From contig JAAWDH010000040.1 in assembly GCA_022793675.1 (NCBI GenBank), forward strand, positions 1 through 64,000: 64,000 bases of DNA, written 5' to 3'. Under the pieces are notes generated by a model, which had not been told where the DNA came from, ran no database searches, and was given only the letters and a program-made list of their open reading frames with translations. This stretch comes from Oscillospiraceae bacterium (GTDB taxonomy: Bacteria > Bacillota > Clostridia > Oscillospirales > Ruminococcaceae). How positions within the stretch are numbered: position 1 is the stretch's first letter; every line of letters begins with the position of its first letter. The position numbers and the translations under genes are program-made. Below, piece after piece: positions 16,377-24,906 of the stretch.

Positions 16377-17237
16377 TTAGACTTTTGGCGACAGAAAAAA
16401 GTCCGGCGGCACAGGCGCAAAAAGCGTCGTCTCCGCCCGCCCCAGGCACTCCGGCAGCCAAAGTTTCCAGCAATGCAGCGCCTGGCGGCCAATCGCATCG
16501 GTATGTCCGCCATAAAGGGTGTCTCCTGCTAGCGGACATCCTAAATAAGCCAGATGTACCCGAATTTGATGGGTGCGTCCGGTTTCCAGTGAAAGCTCCG
16601 CCAACGTATGGCTGGCCGTCCGTGCCAGTACCCGGTAATGGGTAACGGCGCGCTGCCCGCCGGCTGCCACCTGTCTGGAAATGATGGAGCCGGGCAGGCG
16701 GACGAGGGGGGCGTTGATGGTGCCGGCGTCTTGGGGGAGCTGGCCTTCGGCGATTGCAAGATAGCGTTTTTCTAGTTTCCCCATCAGCAGTCCCGCCGCC
16801 AATGTGTTTTTGGCTGACACACAGATTCCGGTGGTGTCCCGGTCCAGCCGGTAAAGCGGCCGGAACGCCAGCCCCTCCGTTTGGTAGCGCGCCGCGAAAA
16901 AATTGCCCAGGCTGTCGTCGTAATGCAGCGCGCAGGGATGCACCGTCATGCCGGCGGGTTTGTCAAAAGCTACAAGGTCTTCGTCCTCATAAAGCACCGC
17001 TGCCTGCAAGGCCGGGTTCGGCGTCAGGTTCAGCCCTTCATCCTCCCCTAATCGCACCTCGACCTGGTCGCCGGCCTGCACCGGGTCGACCATCCGCCGG
17101 TGGCTGCCATTGACAGTGAGCCCGCCCCGTTTTAGTTCGATGATCAGCCGCCTGGAGTAGCCATGGCGGCGTTTGAGGAAATCCTGGAGCAGCATCCCGT
17201 CATCAGAAGGTTTGACTTTGTAGTAAAAAATTCTCAT
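16377..17237 (-). CDS. RluA-family pseudouridine synthase
   Basis: 286 residues. The N-terminal S4-like domain has LLQDFLKRRHGYSRRLIIEL and GLTVNG. The catalytic motif YRLDRDTTG (the Asp near residue 130) and the later GRTHQIRVHLAYLGCPL motif define the RluA/RluD group, which converts specific uridines in rRNA or tRNA to pseudouridine. Its ATG overlaps the stop of the flavin reductase gene by one base (TAATG), implying translational coupling. The exact target is not decided by sequence. Confidence 0.92.
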   Translation of the reverse strand: MRIFYYKVKPSDDGMLLQDFLKRRHGYSRRLIIELKRGGLTVNGSHRRMVDPVQAGDQVEVRLGEDEGLNLTPNPALQAAVLYEDEDLVAFDKPAGMTVHPCALHYDDSLGNFFAARYQTEGLAFRPLYRLDRDTTGICVSAKNTLAAGLLMGKLEKRYLAIAEGQLPQDAGTINAPLVRLPGSIISRQVAAGGQRAVTHYRVLARTASHTLAELSLETGRTHQIRVHLAYLGCPLAGDTLYGGHTDAIGRQALHCWKLWLPECLGRAETTLFAPVPPDFFLSPKV

Positions 17238-17749
17238 TAGTTTTTTCTCTGTATTACTTGGAGGATTTCGGAAATATACATATCGTGATAGTCTTTTTCT
17301 GGATAACAGGAAGTAATAGATTTTTCTTCAGGGCTGAACCCTTCCGGGCGGATTCGGTCGCGGTAAAGCACCTGGCAGCAAAGCACCAGCTCGGCCGCGT
17401 CGTACCAGCAGAAGCCGTCTTTTTTTATCAGTGTTAGTCCAGCTTCAGCGGCTTTATCCATATCCCGCCCAGATTTTACGCCGCATAGCTGCAAAGCTGG
17501 ACGGAATTCTTCAGGATAGAAGCTTAGCGTAAAGCGGTTTTCCTTTTCCAGCAGCCCGTGGGTGTAGCGCTGCGGGCGGATGTAGATGGTCGCCGTTGGC
17601 TTGTTCCAAAGGATCCCCACGCCGCCCCAGCTCACCGTCATCGGGTTGGCGCGCTCGCCGTCGGCTGCCGTCACCAAGCCCCACTGCTTCCCCAGCAGCA
17701 CAAACGGGTTCTGGACGATCTCTTCAGGCTTTATAGAAATCATTGACAT
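17237..17749 (-). CDS. Flavin reductase-like FMN-binding protein
   Basis: 170 residues; start at 17749, where AAAGGAG is well spaced, rather than an upstream in-frame start. NPMTVSWGGVGILWNKPTA and ATIYIRPQRYTHGLLE are the FMN-binding segments of the flavin-reductase-like split barrel, and FTLSFYPEEF follows. Members of this small family in anaerobes are reductases or electron carriers of unknown partner. It lies upstream of, and is coupled to, the pseudouridine synthase gene. Confidence 0.88.
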   Translation of the reverse strand: MSMISIKPEEIVQNPFVLLGKQWGLVTAADGERANPMTVSWGGVGILWNKPTATIYIRPQRYTHGLLEKENRFTLSFYPEEFRPALQLCGVKSGRDMDKAAEAGLTLIKKDGFCWYDAAELVLCCQVLYRDRIRPEGFSPEEKSITSCYPEKDYHDMYISEILQVIQRKN

Positions 17750-17865
17750 GGAAAAAACTCCTTTCTGGGGGAGAAATGTTTCGTCGCCCTCCAAATAGCG
17801 TATGCGGTTTTATACAGTTTCAGCACAAAATAGGGGAGTGGAAATACCTTGCAAAAATCATGATG

Positions 17866-19410
17866 TCAGCGCAGCTGGAAATGCTCGCCCATCTGGTATT
17901 GCAGCCCGAGCATTTTCGCGCCGGACAGGTCGGCGTTTTTCCGGGATTTTTCCATTTGCCTGATGGCGTTATAGGTGGCGCTGCAGCCCACCAGGATGCG
18001 GTGGATCTCCTCGCCGCGGCTGCCGAAGGCGTTTTTCTGGAACAGCTCGAAGATAGCCCGCGCGATCAGGCCATAGTCCATCAGCTGGCTTTTGGTGCAC
18101 TCGATTGTCCATTTTTTCGCAGCTGACAGGCTGATTAGCTCGCTGAACTGTACCTCTGAAAAGGCGTTTTCGGCGCAAATTTCCGGCAGGAAGGAGAAGC
18201 ATTCGGCCGCTAGGATCGGGTCGCCGAGTTTATCCTCTAAAATCTTTGGCAGGTCATCGTATAGGTTGTTGCTGCAACATTCTGCAAAAGTTCTTGCCGC
18301 TTCTTTGACAGCGGCTTTTACCTGCCTATAGCCTGCTTCGCCCCAGTAGGGATAAGGCGTGATGGTTTCTTCTTCCTGGCGGATGAAGAAGAAGACTTTA
18401 TGGGAGGCGAACTGTTCGATTTTCCAGCCTGACGCCACCTCGGCCACCATGGCCCCCAGCTCCTGGCTGGGTACGTCGTCTATCCGGCATTCCCCGGTGA
18501 TTTGTCCATATGAATTGGCGGCATAAACTTTGACGTAGCAGAGTTTCTGGTTGCCAAGCCGCTTTAGGACCCCCTCCCGGAGTAGTTCCCAGTAGACTTT
18601 TATATCTTCCAGCTGCGGGCTTTCGCCCATGCCCACCACGTTGCTGATGTAGAGCCGCCAGCGGTGGGTCTGGCCGCCGAACTGCGTTTCAAAGCGTTCA
18701 ACAGGCTCGCTTCCGCCCTCCATCTCTCCGATCCCCTGCATGAAAGAGAACAGGAAACCGCCCGACGCCATGCCCATGGCGGCCATTGGGTCGTTCCCCA
18801 TGCCCACGGAGCATTCAAACAGGCTTTTCCCCCATTGCGGCGCATCCAAATAGAAGTTGAGGATGGCGCCGCGCGTTGTTATCTGCTCGATTTCCGGCCG
18901 CAGCTGAATCTGCCAATTTGGGAAATAGAGGGAATCCCCTTCAATCCGGTCTGGTGACGGCATCTGCCGGTGCAGCACGGCCTTTTGAAGGTATTCGCGC
19001 GAAATATCCATATCCATCGGCGCGTCTTCATAACGTTCGCGAAGGGAAGCCTCTAGCTCTGATGCCCGGATATCCGCCAAAAGCTCGCGGGCCATCCTGC
19101 TGATCTGGCCTAGGCCATCAGCAACCTGTTCCAGCAAAGGTTTCGCCTCGTCATTTTTCCCTTTGGCTGCCAGCAAGCAGCCGCTCCAGAACTGCCCTTC
19201 TGGGCTATTCCGCCATTCCGGCACATCATTCAGCAAAACCCCTTCCAGCTGCTGCCAAAATTCCGGCTCCTCATCGGAGCAGGCCCACAGCGAGGAAAGG
19301 CGGACGCCGCCCCAGACCTCATCATAAAAAATCTCGCACAGCGCTTCAGAGATTTTTGCAAACTGGCCGTCTGCCGCCCATTGTTCTATCCGTTCAATTT
19401 CGTTTGTCAT
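17866..19410 (-). CDS. Conserved protein of unknown function (514 aa)
   Basis: 514 residues; start at 19410 after GGAGGGA, favoured over an earlier in-frame start. Composition is acidic and Trp/Glu rich. The middle (about 140-330) is beta-rich with IEQITTRGAILNFYLDAP and ESPQLEDIKVYWELLREGVL. The C-terminal third is helical and ends in MGEHFQLR. No signal peptide or membrane helix. I do not recognise a family with confidence. It stands alone between the flavin reductase operon and the CofE-like gene. Confidence 0.8.
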   Translation of the reverse strand: MTNEIERIEQWAADGQFAKISEALCEIFYDEVWGGVRLSSLWACSDEEPEFWQQLEGVLLNDVPEWRNSPEGQFWSGCLLAAKGKNDEAKPLLEQVADGLGQISRMARELLADIRASELEASLRERYEDAPMDMDISREYLQKAVLHRQMPSPDRIEGDSLYFPNWQIQLRPEIEQITTRGAILNFYLDAPQWGKSLFECSVGMGNDPMAAMGMASGGFLFSFMQGIGEMEGGSEPVERFETQFGGQTHRWRLYISNVVGMGESPQLEDIKVYWELLREGVLKRLGNQKLCYVKVYAANSYGQITGECRIDDVPSQELGAMVAEVASGWKIEQFASHKVFFFIRQEEETITPYPYWGEAGYRQVKAAVKEAARTFAECCSNNLYDDLPKILEDKLGDPILAAECFSFLPEICAENAFSEVQFSELISLSAAKKWTIECTKSQLMDYGLIARAIFELFQKNAFGSRGEEIHRILVGCSATYNAIRQMEKSRKNADLSGAKMLGLQYQMGEHFQLR

Positions 19411-19493
19411 ATCGTCCCTCCGGCAGTTTGAGTTTCTATCCAAAAGCAGCAGCCGTTTCCAACTGCCGCTGTATATTGGCGGATATTTGCTGT

Positions 19494-20681
19494 TTAGATT
19501 GAATAATTATCGAAATAGCCCTGGATTAGGATGATAGGCGTGCCCTTGTCGCCGCTGCCGCTGGTAAGGTCGCAAAGGCTGCCGATCAGGTCGGTCAGCC
19601 GGCGGGGCGTCGTGCCCTGGCTGGCCATATTGCCCTTGAGGTCGCTGGATTTTTTGGCGATGCTCTGGCGGATGGCTTCGGTGAGGGCCTCGCCGGAGAG
19701 GTTGGCGAAGTCGTTGTCGGCCAGGTACTTCAGCTTCAGCTCGTTGGGCTGGCCCTCCAGGCCCGGCGTATAGGCCGGCGAGACTACCGGATCGGCCAGT
19801 TCCCAGATTTTTCCAACCGGATCCTTGAAAGCGCCGTCGCCATAGACCATCACCTCGATTTTGCGGCCGGTAGCCTCGATCAGGCTGGCCTGGAGCTGGG
19901 CCACGAAGTCGCCGCAGGCCCGCGGGAACAGCTTGACGGTTTCCTCGGTTGCTTTGTTGCTGCCCAGAAGGCCGAACTGTTCGTTGAAGCCGCTGCCGCC
20001 GACGCTTTCAGTCATCAGGTCGGCCAGCGTCAGCACCTTCTCCGCGCCGGCTTTCAGCAGACGGCGGCGGCTGCGCTCGCGGGTGTGGATGTCACAGCAG
20101 AGGACGTTTTTAGCATAGGGCAGGATGGCGGTGACGTTGTTGGCGAAGACAAACTCCACCTGGCAGCCCTGCTCCTCAAAAAGTTTTTGGTAGTATTCAA
20201 CATAATCGACGCCGGTAAACGGGTGCTTTTCATAGCCAAATGCTGCCCGGTACTGTTCCAGGGTCAGCACATCGCTCCAGGGGTTGATGCCTTTTTCGTC
20301 GAGCAGCTCTTCGTCAAAAAGATGGTTGCCGACCTCATCGGCGGGGTAGCTCATCAGCAGCGTGACTTTCTTAAAGGCTTTGGCGATGCCTTTAAGGCAG
20401 ATGGCGATGCGGTTACGGCTGAGGATTGGGAAGCACAGGCCGATTTCGCTGACGCCGAACTTGGCGCGGCAGTCGGCGGCGATGGCGTCGATAGAAGCGT
20501 AATTGCCCTGGGCACGGGCGACGACGGCTTCGGTAACGGCGACGATATCCCGGTCGGCCAGGGTAAGGCCCTGCTCGTCCCGGCAGGCGAGGATGCTTTC
20601 AGTAACAATGCGGACAAGGTCGTCGCCCTCGCGGATGACGGGGCAGCGGACACCGCGGGAAATGGTACCAACAGTTCTCAT
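19494..20681 (-). CDS. CofE-like ligase (coenzyme F420-0:L-glutamate ligase family)
   Basis: 395 residues; start at 20681 after AGGAG. The N-terminal region VGTISRGVRCPVIREGDDLV followed by DRDIVAVTEAVVARAQG matches the F420-0:glutamate ligase fold, and VFANNVTAILPYAKNVLCCDIHTRE and MVYGDGAFKDP are further conserved blocks. In F420 producers the enzyme adds glutamate to F420-0. Firmicutes that do not make F420 carry this longer version with unknown substrate, and no F420 gene is visible here. It has its own promoter at 20737-20765. Confidence 0.85.
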   Translation of the reverse strand: MRTVGTISRGVRCPVIREGDDLVRIVTESILACRDEQGLTLADRDIVAVTEAVVARAQGNYASIDAIAADCRAKFGVSEIGLCFPILSRNRIAICLKGIAKAFKKVTLLMSYPADEVGNHLFDEELLDEKGINPWSDVLTLEQYRAAFGYEKHPFTGVDYVEYYQKLFEEQGCQVEFVFANNVTAILPYAKNVLCCDIHTRERSRRRLLKAGAEKVLTLADLMTESVGGSGFNEQFGLLGSNKATEETVKLFPRACGDFVAQLQASLIEATGRKIEVMVYGDGAFKDPVGKIWELADPVVSPAYTPGLEGQPNELKLKYLADNDFANLSGEALTEAIRQSIAKKSSDLKGNMASQGTTPRRLTDLIGSLCDLTSGSGDKGTPIILIQGYFDNYSI

Positions 20682-20736
20682 GTTCAGGTCTCCTGACTTT
20701 TGAAATTCCTGCCCGCTTTCCGGGCATTCCTTTCTT

Positions 20737-20765
20737 ATTATAGTACAGTTTTTCCGCAAATGCAA
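20737..20765 (-). promoter_or_regulatory. Promoter of the CofE-like gene
   Basis: On the minus strand: TTGCAT, 17 nt, TATAAT, about 55 nt upstream of the start codon. Confidence 0.75.
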
Positions 20766-20777
20766 CTGTTTTTTGAG

Positions 20778-21105
20778 TATGAAGGGTATGGGGGAACGGT
20801 CGCTTTTGAAGAAAGCCAAGCTTATCAGAGCTAAGCTCGCAAAACCTTTAATCGCCCGGATCCCCATCAGCACAGCTTTGCACGCCTACTGTATCGAAAC
20901 CTGTTACCAGCCGCGACATAAATGCTAAGAATTTTTTATGCCAGAAATCCGGCTTGCTGGATTTCCGACGCGAATTGTCCGCGGGCACAGCCCGCCCGAC
21001 GCGAATTGTCCGCGGGCACAGCCCGCCCGACACGAATTGTCCGCGGGCACAGCCCGCCCGACGCGAATAGTCTGCCGGCACAGCCGGCCGCGTAAACGAG
21101 GAGTA
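20778..21105 (+). repeat. Mosaic intergenic repeat, type A, with an expanded tandem part
   Basis: It begins with the GGTCGCTTTTGAA module and continues with CTTTAATCGCC, GCACGCCTACTG and CAGCCGCGACA modules shared with the repeats at 33.1, 36.9, 42.5, 53.8, 55.7 and 62.4 kb. It fills most of the 800-nt gap between the CofE-like gene and nrdD. No convincing gene was seen in it. Confidence 0.8.
20970..21090 (+). repeat. Tandem repeat, 30-bp unit, about four copies
   Basis: The unit GCGAATTGTCCGCGGGCACA plus GCCCGCCCGAC occurs three times almost perfectly and a fourth time with changes that keep the internal palindrome (GCCGGCACAGCCGGC). Each unit contains a short hairpin around GGGCACAGCCC. 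Units abut without spacers. Confidence 0.85.
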
Positions 21106-21345
21106 GAAAAGGGGGGAATATTTATCCAAAAATAAATATTGTGATTTTTTGAGCTGGAAGATTTAAAGGAGTTTGTTCGTTAAATGATTGGATTTGTACG
21201 CGGCAAGCGTACAGTATTTTGTTCCTATTATCACGGATACTGTCTCTTTTCAATCCGCAATTTTACTAAACAAAAGCCGAACATATTTTGATTTTATGGT
21301 GTATATCATGATACAGCATGGATTCGGCTGTCGCCCGCCTGCCCC

Positions 21346-21374
21346 TTGACAAGCTCTGAAAAAAGCTATATAAT
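21346..21374 (+). promoter_or_regulatory. nrdD promoter
   Basis: TTGACA (21346-21351), 17 nt, TATAAT (21369-21374), about 110 nt upstream of nrdD. Confidence 0.85.
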
Positions 21375-21394
21375 AGATATTGCTACGGCAGCAT

Positions 21395-21410
21395 ACACTA
21401 TATTTTGTGT
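21395..21410 (+). promoter_or_regulatory. NrdR box (repressor site for ribonucleotide reductase genes)
   Basis: ACACTATATTTTGTGT matches the NrdR consensus closely. A weaker box-like sequence, GCTATATAATAGATAT, lies about 31 bp upstream over the -10 element, which is the three-turn spacing of tandem NrdR boxes. This supports NrdR control of nrdD/nrdG. Confidence 0.8.
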
Positions 21411-21483
21411 TGACAGTGCGCCGGGATACTATTCCTGCCCTTTCGGGCATCTGATTTCTACAACGCGAAAGGAGCAGATCCGT

Positions 21484-23727
21484 GTGATTACCAAAATCAG
21501 GAAACGCGACGGCCGGGAAGCGCCCTTCAATATCGAAAAGATTGCCGGCGCTATTTTTAAGGCGGCCCAGGCCGTCGGAGGGCGCGATTACGAAACGGCT
21601 TTCACGCTGGCCCAGGAGGTGGCGGAGCAGCTGGAAAAGAACTGCCCCGACGAAATCCCGACGGTGGAGTATGTGCAGGATACGGTCGAACGGGTTTTGG
21701 TCGACCGCGGCCATGCCCGCACGGCGAAGAATTTCATTCTCTATCGGGCGGAGCGCAGCCGCATCCGTGAAATGAACACGCAGCTGATGAAAACTTACAT
21801 GGATTTGACCTTCCAATCCTCGGCTGATAGCGATGTCAAGCGCGAAAATGCCAACATCAACGGCGATACGGCGATGGGTTCGATGCTGAAGTATGGCTCG
21901 GAAGGCGCCAAGCGCTTTTATGAAATGTTTGTCCTTAACCCCATCCACGCCCGCGCCCATCGGGAGGGCGATATCCATATCCACGACTTGGATTTTTTGA
22001 CGCTGACGACGACCTGCTGCCAGATTGATTTGGGGAAGCTGTTCCACGACGGGTTTTCTACTGGCCATGGTTTTCTGCGGGAGCCGAAGGACATTGCCAG
22101 CTATTCGGCGTTGGCCTGTATTGCGATCCAGGCCAACCAGAATGACCAGCACGGCGGCCAGAGCATTCCCTGTTTTGACTACTACCTCGCCGACGGTATC
22201 CGCAAGACCTACCGTAAACGCTACGAGATGAACGCCGCCAAGGCGCTGGAGCTGATCGCCGGGCGGGAAGACGGTGCGGAAATCGCGGCCCGGGTGCTGG
22301 CAGAAGTTGCAGCTGAACGCGGCCTGTGGCCGGTGCTGGCTGGCAATAATGGTTATGATGAGGCTGAGGCGGAGAAGTTCGCGGCGCTGGGGATCCCGGC
22401 AGAGCAGATCGCCCGCATCCAGCAGTTTACGGTTCGGGAATCGGTCCGTGAGACCGACCGTGCCGCTTATCAGGCAATGGAGGCGCTGGTGCATAACCTG
22501 AATACGATGAATTCCCGGGCCGGGTCGCAGGTGCCCTTTTCCTCGATCAACTATGGCACGGATACCTCGCCGGAAGGGCGGATGGTCACCCGCAATGTGC
22601 TGCTGGCGACCCAGGCAGGGCTTGGCAACGGCGAAACGCCGATTTTCCCAATCCATATCTTCAAGGTCAAGGAAGGGGTCAACTATAACCCCGGCGAGCC
22701 GAACTACGACCTGTTCCAGCTGGCAATGGAAGTGTCCGCAAAGCGGCTGTTCCCGAATTTTTCGTTTATCGACGCGCCGTTTAATCTTCAGTATTACAAG
22801 CCTGGCCAGCCCGACACCGAATGCGCCTATATGGGCTGCCGCACGCGGGTAATCGCCAACCATTTCGACCCCAGCCACGAGATTGTCACCGGCCGCGGCA
22901 ACCTAAGCTTTACTTCGGTCAACCTCCCGCGGCTGGCCATCAAGGCGCACGGCGATATCGACCTGTTTTTCGAGTCGTTGGATAAGGTGATTTCGTTGGT
23001 GGTCGAGCAGCTGCTGGACCGCTTCAAGATCCAGTGCAGCAAAAAGGTGCGCAACTACCCCTTCCTGATGGGGCAGGGGGTCTGGCTCGGGTCGGACAAC
23101 CTAAGCCTTGACGACAGCGTCGAAGAGGTGCTGAAGCAGGGCACGCTGACGATGGGCTTTATCGGCCTTGCTGAATGCCTGAAGAGCTTGACTGGCAAGC
23201 ACCAGGGCGAGTCGGAACCTTCCCAGAACCTGGGTTTGGAGATTGTCGGTTTTATGCGCCGCCGGATGGATGAGGCTACCGAACAGACTGGCCTCAACTT
23301 CTCATTGATTGCAACGCCGGCAGAAGGGCTTTCTGGGCGTTTTGTACGGATTGATAAGAAGATTTTTGGCGAAATCCCCGGTGTCACCGACCGCGACTAT
23401 TATACCAATTCATTCCATGTCCCCGTTTATTATGAGATCAGCGCGTTTGAGAAGCTGCGGCTGGAGGCCCCTTACCATGCGCTGACCAATGGCGGCCATA
23501 TTTCCTATATTGAGCTTGACGGCGACCCCACCCAGAACCTTGAGGCTTTCGAGCAGGTTGTCCGTTATATGAAGGAAATCGGTATCGGCTATGGTTCGAT
23601 CAACCATCCTGTCGACCGCGACCCCATCTGCGGCTATACCGGCATTATCGCCAACGAGTGCCCGCACTGCCACCGGCGCGAAGACCAGCCGGAGGTTGGT
23701 TTCGAGCGGATTAAGAGGATACGCTGA
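21484..23727 (+). CDS. nrdD: Anaerobic ribonucleoside-triphosphate reductase, truncated before the glycyl-radical loop
   Basis: 747 residues from a GTG at 21484 with AAAGGAG upstream. Residues 1-95 form an ATP-cone (ITKIRKRDGREAPFNIEKIA). The catalytic body includes NINGDTAMGSMLKYGSEGAK, GDIHIHDLDF, NQNDQHGGQSIPCFDYY and CAYMGCRTRV. The C-terminal zinc-like region CGYTGIIANECPHCHRRE is followed by GFERIKRI and then R-stop. In class III reductases the sequence after this point is normally TGYLVGT or CGYLG plus 25-35 residues, and the Gly there carries the radical. It is missing, and the following DNA is a dispersed repeat. The enzyme would need that Gly to make dNTPs, so the gene is either inactive or complemented elsewhere. 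Confidence 0.9.
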   Translation: MITKIRKRDGREAPFNIEKIAGAIFKAAQAVGGRDYETAFTLAQEVAEQLEKNCPDEIPTVEYVQDTVERVLVDRGHARTAKNFILYRAERSRIREMNTQLMKTYMDLTFQSSADSDVKRENANINGDTAMGSMLKYGSEGAKRFYEMFVLNPIHARAHREGDIHIHDLDFLTLTTTCCQIDLGKLFHDGFSTGHGFLREPKDIASYSALACIAIQANQNDQHGGQSIPCFDYYLADGIRKTYRKRYEMNAAKALELIAGREDGAEIAARVLAEVAAERGLWPVLAGNNGYDEAEAEKFAALGIPAEQIARIQQFTVRESVRETDRAAYQAMEALVHNLNTMNSRAGSQVPFSSINYGTDTSPEGRMVTRNVLLATQAGLGNGETPIFPIHIFKVKEGVNYNPGEPNYDLFQLAMEVSAKRLFPNFSFIDAPFNLQYYKPGQPDTECAYMGCRTRVIANHFDPSHEIVTGRGNLSFTSVNLPRLAIKAHGDIDLFFESLDKVISLVVEQLLDRFKIQCSKKVRNYPFLMGQGVWLGSDNLSLDDSVEEVLKQGTLTMGFIGLAECLKSLTGKHQGESEPSQNLGLEIVGFMRRRMDEATEQTGLNFSLIATPAEGLSGRFVRIDKKIFGEIPGVTDRDYYTNSFHVPVYYEISAFEKLRLEAPYHALTNGGHISYIELDGDPTQNLEAFEQVVRYMKEIGIGYGSINHPVDRDPICGYTGIIANECPHCHRREDQPEVGFERIKRIR

Positions 23728-23732
23728 CTTTC

Positions 23733-23856
23733 GACAAGCCGAAAGCTGGCAGAGCCCTCGGTCATCCTCCGCAGAGGGCGAAAAATCTTCTCCTAAAAAA
23801 GGGCAGGAGAGCTCGAGGATCCTTCCGATGGGGTAAGCATTATATTCATCCGAAAA
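23733..23856 (-). repeat. Mosaic intergenic repeat, type B, abutting the nrdD truncation
   Basis: It contains GGGCAGGAGAGCTCGAGGA and CAGAGGGCGAAA modules matching, in reverse, the element at 42296-42500 and, in part, 33305-33375. GCATTATATTCATCC (23838-23852) is the exact reverse complement of 62571-62585. It starts within a few bases of the premature nrdD end. Confidence 0.8.
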
Positions 23857-23893
23857 GGGGTATAAGGTTCTAATAAATAGGGGAACAGCAGTT

Positions 23894-24235
23894 ATGACGA
23901 GCGAACGTGTTTATGAAAAGCTTGTGCGCGACAAAATCCCAGAGATCATCCGCAAAAGCGGCGAAGAACCGGTTACCCGGCGGCTTGCCGACGAGGAATA
24001 TCTGCCAGCGCTGCATAAAAAGCTCCAGGAAGAACTAGACGAATACCTGAAGGCGGAAACGCCGGAGGAGGCGCTGGCCGAGCTGGGCGACCTTTGGGAG
24101 GTGCTGCGCGCAGCGGCTGCGGCGCGCGGATTTACCGAGGAGAAGCTGTTGCAGGCTGCTAGCGCAAAACGGCAGGCCCGCGGCGGTTTCGACGGGCGGG
24201 TTTATTTGGTCAAAGTGCTGGAAAGCGGAAGCTGA
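23894..24235 (+). CDS. MazG-like nucleoside triphosphate pyrophosphohydrolase
   Basis: 113 residues. YEKLVRDKIPEIIRKSGEEP followed by TRRLADEEYLPALHKKLQEE is the characteristic start of the small all-alpha NTP pyrophosphohydrolase family related to HisE and MazG. The E-x-x-E / E-x-x-D metal motif is seen in EELDEYLKAE and ALAELGDLWEVL. Such proteins hydrolyse non-canonical or surplus NTPs. It lies between nrdD and nrdG on the same strand. No strong Shine-Dalgarno is visible, only GGGGAACAG. Confidence 0.88.
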   Translation: MTSERVYEKLVRDKIPEIIRKSGEEPVTRRLADEEYLPALHKKLQEELDEYLKAETPEEALAELGDLWEVLRAAAAARGFTEEKLLQAASAKRQARGGFDGRVYLVKVLESGS

Positions 24236-24262
24236 AACAGCTGTGCAATGGAGGAGGAGAAT

Positions 24263-24847
24263 ATGGGGACGATTAGGGTTTCCGGCTTGGTTGCCGAATC
24301 AATTGTCGATGGGAAAGGGATGCGTTTTGTGGTGTTCTGCCAAGGGTGCCCGCACCATTGTCCAGGCTGCCACAACCCGGATACCCACGATTTCGACGGC
24401 GGCAGGGAGGTGCAGCTTGAGGAAATCGTCGGCAGCATTGCCCAAAACCCGATGCTGCAAGGGGTGACGTTCAGCGGCGGCGAACCTTTCTGCCAGGCGG
24501 CGGCGTTCGCAGAGCTGGCAAGGATGCTGCGCGCGCTGCCGGGGCGGCGGCTGGACCTGATGGTCTATTCGGGCTGGACTTACGAGCAGCTGACAGAAAA
24601 GGCCGAGCCGGCGGTCGGCGAGCTTCTGCGGCTTTGCGATACGCTGATGGACGGGCCGTTTTTAATGGCCCAGCGCGACCTGACGCTGCGTTACCGCGGG
24701 AGCCGCAACCAGCGCCATATCGACCTTATGCGCACCCGGATGAGCGGCCGGGTGGTGCTGGTTGAGGAATCGTCAGGCTATAGCCGCGTCCGATACCTGC
24801 GCGGCGGTGCGCGGAGCTGGAACGTCCGCAGCGGGCTGCATTTTTAA
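24263..24847 (+). CDS. nrdG: Anaerobic ribonucleoside-triphosphate reductase activating protein
   Basis: 194 residues; start at 24263, since GGAGGAGG lies just upstream. The radical-SAM cluster motif C-PHH-C-PG-C occupies residues 29-36, preceded by VVFCQGC. GVTFSGGEPFCQ and DTLMDGPFL are typical of NrdG. It uses S-adenosylmethionine to install the glycyl radical on NrdD. Length is slightly above the usual 150-180 residues. The gene appears intact although its substrate gene upstream lacks the target Gly. Confidence 0.93.
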   Translation: MGTIRVSGLVAESIVDGKGMRFVVFCQGCPHHCPGCHNPDTHDFDGGREVQLEEIVGSIAQNPMLQGVTFSGGEPFCQAAAFAELARMLRALPGRRLDLMVYSGWTYEQLTEKAEPAVGELLRLCDTLMDGPFLMAQRDLTLRYRGSRNQRHIDLMRTRMSGRVVLVEESSGYSRVRYLRGGARSWNVRSGLHF

Positions 24848-24854
24848 CGAAGCA

Positions 24855-24891
24855 AGGAGCCGTCCCCTTTGTGGAGGACGGCTCCTTTTTT
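24855..24891. terminator. Bidirectional terminator after nrdG
   Basis: Perfect stem GGAGCCGTCC/GGACGGCTCC followed by TTTTTT. It lies between convergent nrdG and the SLH-protein gene and can serve both. Confidence 0.9.
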
Positions 24892-24906
24892 ATACTTTTA
24901 GGCTGG

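Noticed and set aside
20970-21090. Possible CRISPR array
   Set aside because: The 30-bp units abut with no variable spacers, each holds an internal palindrome, and no cas gene is near.
21250-22878. Long open frame (542 codons) antisense to nrdD
   Set aside because: It is a codon-bias shadow of nrdD: no ribosome site, no family motif and a complete conserved protein on the other strand.
23725-23760. Selenocysteine or read-through at the nrdD TGA codon
   Set aside because: The sequence after the TGA does not encode a glycyl-radical loop in any frame and belongs to a dispersed repeat.
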